Of a DNA stretch of 64,000 bases, positions 19,575-27,367 are shown piece after piece (the first letter of the stretch is position 1; the number at the start of each line of letters is the position of its first letter). The stretch lies in NCBI RefSeq assembly GCF_030219325.1, contig NZ_CP126625.1, forward strand, positions 3,150,857 through 3,214,856. The letters run 5' to 3'. The translations under genes were made by a program, and so were the position numbers. The notes under the pieces are model-generated. The model had not been told where the DNA came from. It ran no database searches and saw only the letters and a program-made list of their open reading frames with translations. The DNA is from Geothrix sp. (GTDB lineage Bacteria; Acidobacteriota; Holophagae; Holophagales; Holophagaceae).

Positions 19575-20168
19575 ATGGCGCTTCTCGACTCCAGCCGCAG
19601 CATCCTCGTCGTCATCGACTTCCAGGGGAAGCTCGTCCACATGGTGCACCGCCCGGCCCCGGTGCTGGAGTCGGCGCGCCGCCTTCTCCGGCTGGCGGAC
19701 CTCTTCGCCGTGCCCGTGGTGCTCACGGAGCAGTACCCCAAGGGCATCGGGCCCACGGAGGAGAGCATCCGCGCCATCTACGACGGCCTTGCCACCCCGA
19801 AGTTCTTCCTCGAGAAGACCGCCTTCGGCTGCTGCGGCGACACGGGCTTCGAGACCCTGCTCCAGCAGGCCCGGCCCATGCTGCGGCCCCCGCAGCGCCA
19901 GATCGTGATTGCGGGCATCGAGGCCCACGTCTGCGTCATGCAGACCGTGCTCGAGCTGCTCGCTCAGGGCTCCGAAGTGCACCTCTGCTGGGACGCCATC
20001 AGCGGCCGGGGGGAGGAGTACCGGGACCGCGCCCTGGACCGCATGGCCGCCGCCGGCGCGACCCTCACCAACCACGAGTCCGTGGCCTTCGAGTGGGCCC
20101 GGGACAAGAACCACCCCCAGTTCAAGGCCCTTTCGGCGCTCATGAAGGAAGGCCAGCCCCAGGGTTAA
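19575..20168 (+). CDS. Isochorismatase-family hydrolase
   Basis: The protein has 197 residues. The cysteine-hydrolase triad is complete: D15 in VVIDFQGK, K81 in LEKTAFGCC, and C120 in GIEAHVCVMQT. The fold hydrolyses amides or vinyl ethers (nicotinamidase, isochorismatase and relatives). The arrangement matches the YcaC-like/ISOC1-like subgroup, for which a firm substrate is seldom known. No signal peptide is present, so it is cytoplasmic. GGAGG lies 5 bases before the start. Confidence 0.9.
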   Translation: MALLDSSRSILVVIDFQGKLVHMVHRPAPVLESARRLLRLADLFAVPVVLTEQYPKGIGPTEESIRAIYDGLATPKFFLEKTAFGCCGDTGFETLLQQARPMLRPPQRQIVIAGIEAHVCVMQTVLELLAQGSEVHLCWDAISGRGEEYRDRALDRMAAAGATLTNHESVAFEWARDKNHPQFKALSALMKEGQPQG

Positions 20169-20178
20169 GATCTCCTCC

Positions 20179-20592
20179 ATGAAGCTGCTCCCATCCCTCG
20201 CCGCCCTGCTCCTCATCTCCGCCCTGGCCTGCGGAGGTCACGACGATGACGACAAGAACAACGAGCTGATGGCCCCTGGCCAGAACTGCTTGGCCTGTCA
20301 TGGCTTCACCGTGGCGGGAACGGTGTTCGGAACCGCCAACGCGGACTCCGGCAGCGGCCTCGCCGGGATCACGGTGATCATCACGGATGCCAACTCCGTG
20401 GACACCACGCTCACCACCAATGCTGCGGGCAACTTCTTCTCCAGCGCCACCCTGGCCCTGCCCCTGAAGAAGGCCGCCGTGGTGCGCAACGGCACCCGCA
20501 CCGACATGGGTGGCGTCCCGGAAGGCGCCTGCAACCGCTGCCACACCCTGCCCGCCACCGGCGGCGCGGCGGGACGGATCCACGCTTCCTAG
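20179..20592 (+). CDS. Diheme c-type cytochrome lipoprotein with inserted Ig-like domain
   Basis: The protein has 137 residues. A lipobox (SALAC, C18) is followed by an acidic stretch, so it is probably attached to the outer membrane or cell surface. Two CxxCH heme motifs are present, C37-H41 near the N-terminus and C118-H122 near the C-terminus. Between them about 65 residues (VAGTVFG, SGLAGITVIITD, TTNAAGNFF) look like a carboxypeptidase-regulatory/transthyretin-like beta sandwich. The hemes would lie at the two ends of a beta domain. It is probably an electron-transfer protein; the partner is unknown. Confidence 0.8.
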   Translation: MKLLPSLAALLLISALACGGHDDDDKNNELMAPGQNCLACHGFTVAGTVFGTANADSGSGLAGITVIITDANSVDTTLTTNAAGNFFSSATLALPLKKAAVVRNGTRTDMGGVPEGACNRCHTLPATGGAAGRIHAS

Positions 20593-20598
20593 CCCATC

Positions 20599-21201
20599 AT
20601 GTCCCGCATCCAAGGCCACCCCGTCCCCGCCCTGTTCCCGGCCTCCGGAGCGGTTTCCGTGATGCTCTTCGGGGAGGCTCCCGGTCCCCGTGGCGCAGAC
20701 CAGTCGGGCATCCCCTTTTGGGGGGACGGCGCGGGCATCACGGTGTACCGGGCTCTGGCCGCCACGGGCCGCGCCGAGGTGCCCGCGGCGGCCTGGGAAG
20801 ACTGGGATGGGGCCCGTTTCAAGGCCCTGGGCCTGGCACCCCGGCTGCATCGCACGGCCCTCAGCAACGCCTTCCCCGCCTGCCCGACGAAGGACGGCGA
20901 GCACTTCCACGCCCCTTCGAACCGCGACCTGCTGGCCCCCGCCAACCTGGCCCGGCTCTCGGCGGAGCTGACCCGGGCGGCCGCGGGGCGAACCTCGCCG
21001 CTGCGCGTCATCGCCTTCGGCAAGCGGGCCGAGTGGGTGCTCAGCCGCCTGCCCGGGGCCTCGGTGTTCGACCTCCACGCCCTGCCCCACCCCAGCGCCC
21101 AGGGACTGCTGCAGGGCGCCCCGGGGAAAGGGAAGGGATTGAAGCTGGAAGACCTCCGCGCCGCCTGGCAGGCGCAGCTCTGCGGCCTCCTCTCCGATTG
21201 A
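20599..21201 (+). CDS. Uracil-DNA glycosylase superfamily protein
   Basis: The protein has 200 residues. Motif A is GEAPGPRGADQSGIPF (about residue 25) and motif B is LPHPSAQG near the C-terminus, as in the family 4/5/6 UDG fold. The four cysteines that bind the 4Fe-4S cluster in families 4 and 5 are absent (only two cysteines are seen), which points to a cluster-free branch or an uncharacterised member. It probably removes deaminated bases from DNA; activity is inferred from the fold only. Confidence 0.75.
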   Translation: MSRIQGHPVPALFPASGAVSVMLFGEAPGPRGADQSGIPFWGDGAGITVYRALAATGRAEVPAAAWEDWDGARFKALGLAPRLHRTALSNAFPACPTKDGEHFHAPSNRDLLAPANLARLSAELTRAAAGRTSPLRVIAFGKRAEWVLSRLPGASVFDLHALPHPSAQGLLQGAPGKGKGLKLEDLRAAWQAQLCGLLSD

Positions 21202-21269
21202 GCGGCGCCTCGGCTGGCGGTCCGCCGCATCCGACCCTATGTTGAGCCCTCAACCACTCCGAGGTGCCG

Positions 21270-21623
21270 ATGCGGTCCGCTCTCCTCCTGTCCCCGCTCC
21301 TGCTCTGCTCCCATCTCCTGGCGGATCCGTCCCCCAAGACCGTGACCGAGCTCAAGGCCTTCTTCGCCGCGAACTGCGTCAAATGCCACGGACCCGACGG
21401 CTCCGCCATGGCCGACGGCAAGAAGCTCGGCGGGCGGGACTTCACGGATGCGGCCAAGCAGGCCAAGCAGACTGACGAAGAGATGGCCAAGACCATCCGG
21501 AAGGGCATCTTCTTCGGGGTCGTCATGCCTTCCTTCAAAGACCGGCTCAGCGACGAGGACGCCCTCCTGATGGTCAAAGAGGTCGTCCGCAAGGCCGAGA
21601 AGGGCAAGGTCATCGCCCCCTAG
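21270..21623 (+). CDS. Small periplasmic monoheme cytochrome c
   Basis: The protein has 117 residues. A signal peptide (MRSALLLSPLLLCSHLLA) is followed by a class-I cytochrome domain with C36-V-K-C39-H40 and a distal methionine ligand, M86 in VMPSF. ATG 21270 was chosen because GAGGTG lies 3-8 bases upstream; an in-frame GTG lies 6 bp earlier. It probably carries electrons in the periplasm. It is the last gene of a + strand run and meets a convergent TPR-PDZ gene. Confidence 0.88.
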   Translation: MRSALLLSPLLLCSHLLADPSPKTVTELKAFFAANCVKCHGPDGSAMADGKKLGGRDFTDAAKQAKQTDEEMAKTIRKGIFFGVVMPSFKDRLSDEDALLMVKEVVRKAEKGKVIAP

Positions 21624-21650
21624 GATCCTCTCCTTGAACCAGGGCTGGCA

Positions 21651-21689
21651 GGCGGAACCTGGACCACCACCAGGGGTGCAGGTCCCGCC
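21651..21689. terminator. Hairpin between convergent genes
   Basis: GGCGGAACCTG (21651-21661) pairs with CAGGTCCCGCC (21679-21689) at 10 of 11 positions. A smaller CTGG...CCAG hairpin lies inside. It separates the cytochrome gene from the minus-strand gene ending at 21697. Confidence 0.5.
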
Positions 21690-21696
21690 CTCCAGG

Positions 21697-22884
21697 TCAG
21701 TTCGTCCAGACTTCGTAGACGAAGGGCCGGTCCGCCGCGGGGGGCGCCACCGGCACGCGGGACACGCGTAGGATCTCGGGTTCCTTGGCCTTCTTGTGCA
21801 GGACGGTCAGGGCCACCTCGCTGCCCACGGGGCCCCGCAGGCGGCGGACGATCTCGGCGGGAGCCAATTCCTTGATGGGGAGGCCATCGATGGCGATGAT
21901 CTCATCCATCTTCTGGAACCCGAGGGCCTTGGCCCGGTCAGTGAGGGGTGCCGTGTAGCTGCCCACGCCCAGGTGGCCCTGCCACTCGTGCCGGATCAGG
22001 ACCCCGCCCGGCAGGTAGGCCAAATCCACGGGAATATCGATCCCCCCTTCCGGGAGGGGACCCAGCAGCATCACCTGGACCTCGTCCTTGCCTAGGCTGG
22101 TCACTCCTCGGCAGTCCACGGGATCCAGGAAGAGGTTCACGCTGGTGCGGCTCTGGAATCGCGTCCTCTGCATCTTGAGGGTCAAGCGCCCGGCGGCCTC
22201 GTCGTACGAGCCCTCCACTTCCACCACTTCCGCCGGCACCGTGCACTTCCCCGCCACCACCTCGCTGCGCGTGCTCGTGCCCGTGACCTTGGTGCCCTGC
22301 AACTCCAGCCGGAACTCGCGGACGGGGATCCCGGTATCGCCACCCATGAACTCGTTCGCGTCCAGCTCCCGAGCCGACATGCGCTGCCGCGCCGTCTTCA
22401 GGACAAGGCTGTTGCCTTCCGCCTTGGCCAGGTAAGGCATGCCCCCCTCCCCGACCCAGATCCCGCCCCTGTTGCGGATCCGGGCGCTCTGCTCAAGGCG
22501 GAACTCCAGCTTGATGAGTTCGTCGCTGACCTTGCCCGCCTCCTTGTCCTCCGGCGCCAGGACGAGGAAGCGCTTGTAGCTGGCCATGGCCTCCGGCAGG
22601 CGGCCCAGCCTCGCCTGGACCTGGCCCAGGTTCATCCAGGCAAAGGCCCATCCCGGGTAGATGGTCACGGCCTTTTGGAACTCGTCGGCGGCCAGGGCGA
22701 GATCACCATCGTTCTTGGCCATCTCGATGGCGGCGGCGCCGCGCACCAGATGCCGTCTCGCCTCGTCGAAGGTGGCCTTGTCCGGTGCCTGCGCTGGAGC
22801 CGGGGGGGGGTCGGCCTGGCTGCGTCCGGTCGGCCCAGCGAGGCCGAGGAGCATGCAGATGGCGAAGGCGGCAAGGTGGCGCAT
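21697..22884 (-). CDS. Secreted TPR-PDZ protein
   Basis: The protein has 395 residues. A signal peptide (MRHLAAFAICMLLGLAGP) leads to a TPR pair (about 45-120: AAIEMAKNDGDLALAADEFQKA, WAFAWMNLGQVQARLGRLPEAM). A beta-rich middle with no recognised family follows. The C-terminal PDZ domain (about 305-380: GFQKMDEIIAIDGLPIKEL, VGSEVALTV) has no protease domain attached. It is likely a periplasmic or envelope adaptor. The start has GGAG 6 bases upstream. It is 17 bp downstream of, and co-oriented with, the coiled-coil protein gene at 22902. Confidence 0.75.
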   Translation of the reverse strand: MRHLAAFAICMLLGLAGPTGRSQADPPPAPAQAPDKATFDEARRHLVRGAAAIEMAKNDGDLALAADEFQKAVTIYPGWAFAWMNLGQVQARLGRLPEAMASYKRFLVLAPEDKEAGKVSDELIKLEFRLEQSARIRNRGGIWVGEGGMPYLAKAEGNSLVLKTARQRMSARELDANEFMGGDTGIPVREFRLELQGTKVTGTSTRSEVVAGKCTVPAEVVEVEGSYDEAAGRLTLKMQRTRFQSRTSVNLFLDPVDCRGVTSLGKDEVQVMLLGPLPEGGIDIPVDLAYLPGGVLIRHEWQGHLGVGSYTAPLTDRAKALGFQKMDEIIAIDGLPIKELAPAEIVRRLRGPVGSEVALTVLHKKAKEPEILRVSRVPVAPPAADRPFVYEVWTN

Positions 22885-22901
22885 CGGGTGCTCCGGGAAG
22901 G

Positions 22902-24281
22902 TCACAGGGGGGAGACGGGACTCGCCAGCCGCGGCAGGGATGGCTGGGCCTGGACCGGGATCAGGTCCTCGGGGCGTACCCCCAGCTTGGCGGCCAGGGT
23001 GGCGCGGGAATCCTGGAGGCGGCCCACCAGCACGGTCATCTTCCCCAGGACCGCCTTCTGCCGCTGGCTCAGCAGCGCCTGGTCGCCCGCGGCGCCCTTC
23101 TGGTAGGCCCAGGCGTCCAGCTCCTGGGCCACATCCAGGCCGGAGCCCACGATGCTCTTGCCCAGCTCCCACTGGGTACTGAGGGGCTTCCAGGCCTTGT
23201 TGGCGTGCTGCAGGTTGGTCGCGATGAAGTCGAGGTTCTGGTACAGCGACTGCTTGGCCTGGACCCAGTCCACCGCGTCCCGCGCCGCCAGGGCGCGGTC
23301 GGCACGCTCGGTCACGAAATCGGTGAAGTCGTTCACCTGGGTGAGGGCTTCCACCGTGCCGCTCCAGACTCGGGGGTTCTTCTGGAGGGTACGGAGGCCC
23401 GCGGCCGTCCCCTCGGGGATGAGGGTCCCCGTGAGGAGGCTGGTGCCCCGCTCCAGCGAGTTCTGGATCGCCCGATCCACCGCCGCGCCCCAGGCCTCGT
23501 GCTCCCGCGCGAGCTGGCGGCCGTCCGAGCCCAGCCGGGCGGCCTCGGCTTTCAGGCGGGACAGCTCGTCTTCCAGCTCGTAGAAGCGCTTGCCGAGCAT
23601 CTTCAGGTCCCCGTTTTCGGCCATCATGCGCTGGAGCCGCGCCTGGGCTTCGGCCCGGCGCCGGAGAACCTCGTCGGGCGTCACGGGCCTGGGTGCCGGT
23701 TCGGCGGCCTTGAGGTTGCCAGGGGTGAGCGCCCGCGCATCCCGGAGGTCCACGACCAGCGGATCTCCACCAGGAGTCCGGGTCCCACCGTCCCACATTC
23801 CCGACTGGGCTGCGGTCTGGCCCTCCAGGTTGCCGCCCCGCAGGGACAGGAGCTGGTGATTCAGCTGAGAGGCGTAGTCCTGGGCCCAGGACTGGAGTGC
23901 CTGCTGGTCTCGGGCCAGGGCCTCCTGACGCTGCTGCTGGATCCGGGCCTCGATCTGCGCCTGCTGCTCGTCGTGGTGGGCCATGCCGGAGCCGGGCTGC
24001 GGGCCCGCGGAAAGAGCCTGGGACAGCAGCCCGCCGAACACGCCACCCAGCAGGCTCGCCGCCTGTTGGTCGGGGGTCAACCGCGCAGGCTTCACCACCC
24101 TACTGGCAGCCGTGGGAGCCTGCCGATACCTGTAGGCGCTGGAACCCTGGAAGCGCTGGACCTTTTGGCCGGTCATGCTCTCCAGCTGACCCAGGGCGCT
24201 CTGGGCCGGCAGCTGGGTTCCCACCAGGCCAAGCAGGGTGACTGCGAACCACCCGGCGCGGGATTTCGTCGCGGCATTCAT
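22902..24281 (-). CDS. Secreted coiled-coil protein of unknown function
   Basis: The protein has 459 residues from the ATG that opens a signal peptide (WFAVTLLGLVGTQLPAQS). It then has a Gly-rich hydrophobic patch (LLGGVFGGLLSQAL), a Gln-rich helical stretch, and helical segments with Lys/Glu/Leu heptads (RFYELEDELSRLKAEAARL). No family is recognised. Gln/Ala-rich periplasmic coiled coils often act as structural or secretion accessories, but nothing assigns a role here. It forms an operon with the TPR-PDZ gene and is divergent from the M16 peptidase gene. Confidence 0.7.
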   Translation of the reverse strand: MNAATKSRAGWFAVTLLGLVGTQLPAQSALGQLESMTGQKVQRFQGSSAYRYRQAPTAASRVVKPARLTPDQQAASLLGGVFGGLLSQALSAGPQPGSGMAHHDEQQAQIEARIQQQRQEALARDQQALQSWAQDYASQLNHQLLSLRGGNLEGQTAAQSGMWDGGTRTPGGDPLVVDLRDARALTPGNLKAAEPAPRPVTPDEVLRRRAEAQARLQRMMAENGDLKMLGKRFYELEDELSRLKAEAARLGSDGRQLAREHEAWGAAVDRAIQNSLERGTSLLTGTLIPEGTAAGLRTLQKNPRVWSGTVEALTQVNDFTDFVTERADRALAARDAVDWVQAKQSLYQNLDFIATNLQHANKAWKPLSTQWELGKSIVGSGLDVAQELDAWAYQKGAAGDQALLSQRQKAVLGKMTVLVGRLQDSRATLAAKLGVRPEDLIPVQAQPSLPRLASPVSPL

Positions 24282-24427
24282 GATCTTGGCCTCTGGAAAC
24301 ACCACTACCCTGCCTCCCCGATGCCCTCGGGTCAAGCTTTCGTACTTATTCTTAACGGGCCAATCCCGGAAACCTTTCGTAACCTGGGGTCTTCCCCAGC
24401 GGGGATCTTTCACAGCCTGGAGGCTCC

Positions 24428-27232
24428 ATGCGCTTCTCCCGTCGATTGTTGCTGCCCCTCTGCGGGGCCCTGGCCTTCACGCTGGTGGCGGGGGACGCCC
24501 CCAAGGCCGTCGCTAAGAGCCCCTCCAAGGCGAAAGCCGCCAAGTCCGCGCCCCTGCCTGATCCCATCAAGGTCACGGCGGTGGAGGGCATCACCGAGTA
24601 CCGGCTGGCGAACGGCCTGCGGGTGCTGCTCTATCCCGATGCCAGCAAACCCACGGCCACCACGAACATCACCTACATGGTGGGCAGCCGCCACGAGCAC
24701 TACGGCGAAACGGGCATGGCCCACCTGCTGGAGCACATGCTCTTCAAGGGCACGAAGGACCGCCCTGAGACCTGGAAGATCCTCAATGAACTGGGCGGTG
24801 ACGCCAACGGCACCACCAACTTCGACCGCACGAACTACTACGTCTCGTTCCCAGCCAGCGAAGAGAACCTGAAGAAGGCCCTGGATCTGGAAGCGGACCG
24901 GATGCTGAACTGCACCTTCACCGCCGAGACGCTGTGGGGCAAGGACGGCAAGAGCGGGGAGATGACCGTCGTCCGCAACGAGTTCGAGTCCGGTGAGAAC
25001 AATCCCTTCCGCACCACCCTCCTCCGGGTCCTGTCGGTGGCCTTCGACTGGCACAACTACGGGAAGCCCGCCATCGGGGCCCGCAGCGACATCGAGCACG
25101 TGAACGTCCAGCACCTGCGCGACTTCTACCAGAAGTACTACCAGCCGGACAACGCCGTGCTGGTGGTGGCGGGAAAGTTCGACGAGCCCAAGACGCTGGC
25201 CTACATCAACGCCACCTTTGGCCGGCTCCCCAGGCCCACCCGGTCCCTGGAGCCCACCTACACCGTCGAGCCCACCCAGGATGGCGAGCGCCAGGTCACC
25301 GTCCGCCGCGTCGGCGGCACGCCGCTGCTGGTGGCCGGCTACCACTCCGCACCCGCGGCCCACGCCGACCGCACGGCCACGGACATGGCGGCCTCCATCC
25401 TGGCGGATGTGCCGAGCGGCCGCCTCTACAAGGCGCTGGTGGAAACCAAGCTGGCCGCCCAGGTCTTCCAGATCTCCTTCACCACCTTCGAACCCGGCCT
25501 CCAGATGTTCGGCGTCGTGCTGCCGAAGGACGGCGACATGGAGAAGGCCAAGGAGGCCCTGGTGCGCGAGCTGGAGGGTCTGAAGGACAAGCCTCTCACC
25601 CAGGCCGAGCTGGACCGCGCCAAGGTGCAGGCCCAGAAGGGCATCGACCAGGCCCTGTCCGACACCAAGAACATGGCCATCAGCCTCAGCGAGGCCATGG
25701 CCGCCGGCGACTGGCGGGAGTGGTTCCTGGATCGCGATCGCACCCAGACGGCCACCCTCGAGCAGGTGCAGACGGCCGCCGTGGCCTACTTCAAGCCCAG
25801 CAACCGCACCCTCGGCCAGTTCATCCCCACCGAGAAACCGGACCGCACGACGGTGCCGGGCGTACCCGACATCGACGCCGAGGTGAAGGGCTACACCGGC
25901 AAGCAGACCATCGCCCAGGGCGAGGCCTTCGATGCCAGCCCCGCCAATGTGGACCAGCGCACGCTCCGCTTCACGGCCCCCAACGGCCTGAAGGGCGCCC
26001 TGCTCTCAAAGAAGACCAAGGGGGGCATGGCGTCGATCCAGCTGACCCTGCGTTTCGGACAGGAGACGGCCCTGCGGGACAAGGCCGCCACGCCGGGCCT
26101 CACCGGCGGCATGCTCATGCGCGGCACGCTGAAGCACAGCCGCCAGGAGATCGCGGATGCCTTCGACAAGCTGAAGGCCGAGGTGTCCATCACCGGCGGC
26201 GCCACCTCCGCCAATGCCACCCTCACGGTGCCGCGGGAGAACCTGGCCGCCACGCTGCGACTGGTGGCTGAAGTCCTTCGCGAGCCCGCCTTCCCCGTTG
26301 CGGAGCTCGACACGCTCGTGAAGCAGCAGACCACGGGGCTGGAGTCCCAGCGCCAGGAACCCCAGGCCAAGGCCATGGAGTTCATGGGCCAGACCTTCGA
26401 TCCCTATCCCGCCGGGCACCCCTCGGCCTACCGCTCCTACGAGACGCGGATCGGCGAGCTGAAGGCCGCCAAGGTCGAGGACCTGAAGGCCTTCCACGCC
26501 GCCTTCTACGGCGCCGACCACGCCACCTTCGCGGCCTCCGGCGACTTCGACGCCCAGGAGGTCCAGGGCCTCGTGACCGAGCTCTTCGGCTCCTGGAAGG
26601 CCACTTCGCCCTATGAGCGCATTCCCGCCCGGCTGAAGGAGGTGGCAGGCCAGTCGAAGGTGCTCGAGACCCCCGACAAGCAGATGGCCTTCTTCCTGGC
26701 CTCCGAGCGCTGGGCCATGAAGGATACCGATGCGGACTACCCGGCCTTCCTCATGGCCAACCAGGTCCTCGGCGGAGGCGCCCTGAAGAACCGCATCGCC
26801 GACCGCCTGCGCCAGAAGGAGGGCTTCAGCTACGGCGCCGGTTCCTTCGTGAACGTCAGCAGCCAGGATCCCGTCTCCGCCTGGCAGGCTTACGCCATCT
26901 ACGCGCCCCAGAACGTCGCGAAGCTGGAGGCCGCCTTCCACGAGGAGATCCAGAAGGCACTGAAGGAGGGCTTCACGCAAGATGAGCTCGAATTCGCGCG
27001 CAAGACCTGGCTGCAGGGGGAAGAGGCCCAGCGGCAGGAGGACAAGGAGATCGCCGGCTGGCTGAACAGTTCGCTCTACCTCGGGCGGTCCGTCCTCTTC
27101 CAGGCGGAACTGGAAACCAAGGTGAAGGCCCTGAAACTTGACGAGGTGAACGCGGCCCTCCGGAAGTACCTGGATCCCGCGAAGCTGGTGGTGGTCAAGG
27201 CCGGAGATTTCGCCAAGGATGCAAAGAAGTAG
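24428..27232 (+). CDS. M16 family (insulinase-like) zinc peptidase, two-domain
   Basis: The protein has 934 residues with a signal peptide. The N-terminal catalytic half has the inverted zinc motif H99-L-L-E102-H103 and the downstream Glu in LDLEADRML. The C-terminal half is an inactive M16 repeat that lacks HxxEH but keeps the fold (LGGGALKNRIADRLRQKEGFSYGAG). Both halves together form the clam-shell chamber that degrades short peptides in the periplasm. TGGAGG lies 4 bases before the start. A strong terminator follows at 27251. Confidence 0.93.
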   Translation: MRFSRRLLLPLCGALAFTLVAGDAPKAVAKSPSKAKAAKSAPLPDPIKVTAVEGITEYRLANGLRVLLYPDASKPTATTNITYMVGSRHEHYGETGMAHLLEHMLFKGTKDRPETWKILNELGGDANGTTNFDRTNYYVSFPASEENLKKALDLEADRMLNCTFTAETLWGKDGKSGEMTVVRNEFESGENNPFRTTLLRVLSVAFDWHNYGKPAIGARSDIEHVNVQHLRDFYQKYYQPDNAVLVVAGKFDEPKTLAYINATFGRLPRPTRSLEPTYTVEPTQDGERQVTVRRVGGTPLLVAGYHSAPAAHADRTATDMAASILADVPSGRLYKALVETKLAAQVFQISFTTFEPGLQMFGVVLPKDGDMEKAKEALVRELEGLKDKPLTQAELDRAKVQAQKGIDQALSDTKNMAISLSEAMAAGDWREWFLDRDRTQTATLEQVQTAAVAYFKPSNRTLGQFIPTEKPDRTTVPGVPDIDAEVKGYTGKQTIAQGEAFDASPANVDQRTLRFTAPNGLKGALLSKKTKGGMASIQLTLRFGQETALRDKAATPGLTGGMLMRGTLKHSRQEIADAFDKLKAEVSITGGATSANATLTVPRENLAATLRLVAEVLREPAFPVAELDTLVKQQTTGLESQRQEPQAKAMEFMGQTFDPYPAGHPSAYRSYETRIGELKAAKVEDLKAFHAAFYGADHATFAASGDFDAQEVQGLVTELFGSWKATSPYERIPARLKEVAGQSKVLETPDKQMAFFLASERWAMKDTDADYPAFLMANQVLGGGALKNRIADRLRQKEGFSYGAGSFVNVSSQDPVSAWQAYAIYAPQNVAKLEAAFHEEIQKALKEGFTQDELEFARKTWLQGEEAQRQEDKEIAGWLNSSLYLGRSVLFQAELETKVKALKLDEVNAALRKYLDPAKLVVVKAGDFAKDAKK

Positions 27233-27250
27233 CTCCATTCTTTGACTTAG

Positions 27251-27284
27251 CGAAAAGGGGGTGGCGCATGCCGCCCCCTTTTCG
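27251..27284 (+). terminator. Intrinsic terminator after the M16 peptidase gene
   Basis: CGAAAAGGGGGTGGC pairs with GCCGCCCCCTTTTCG (one G-T wobble) around a CAT/GCAT loop. The arms are A- and T-rich at their base, so the 3' arm itself ends in TTTT. Confidence 0.8.
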
Positions 27285-27367
27285 TTAGGAACAGAGCCCA
27301 TTCCATGGTCTGCTGTTAGTCCGTTCGGCGTTGATGAGGATGCAGGACGATGACGGAGGGCGTTGCC

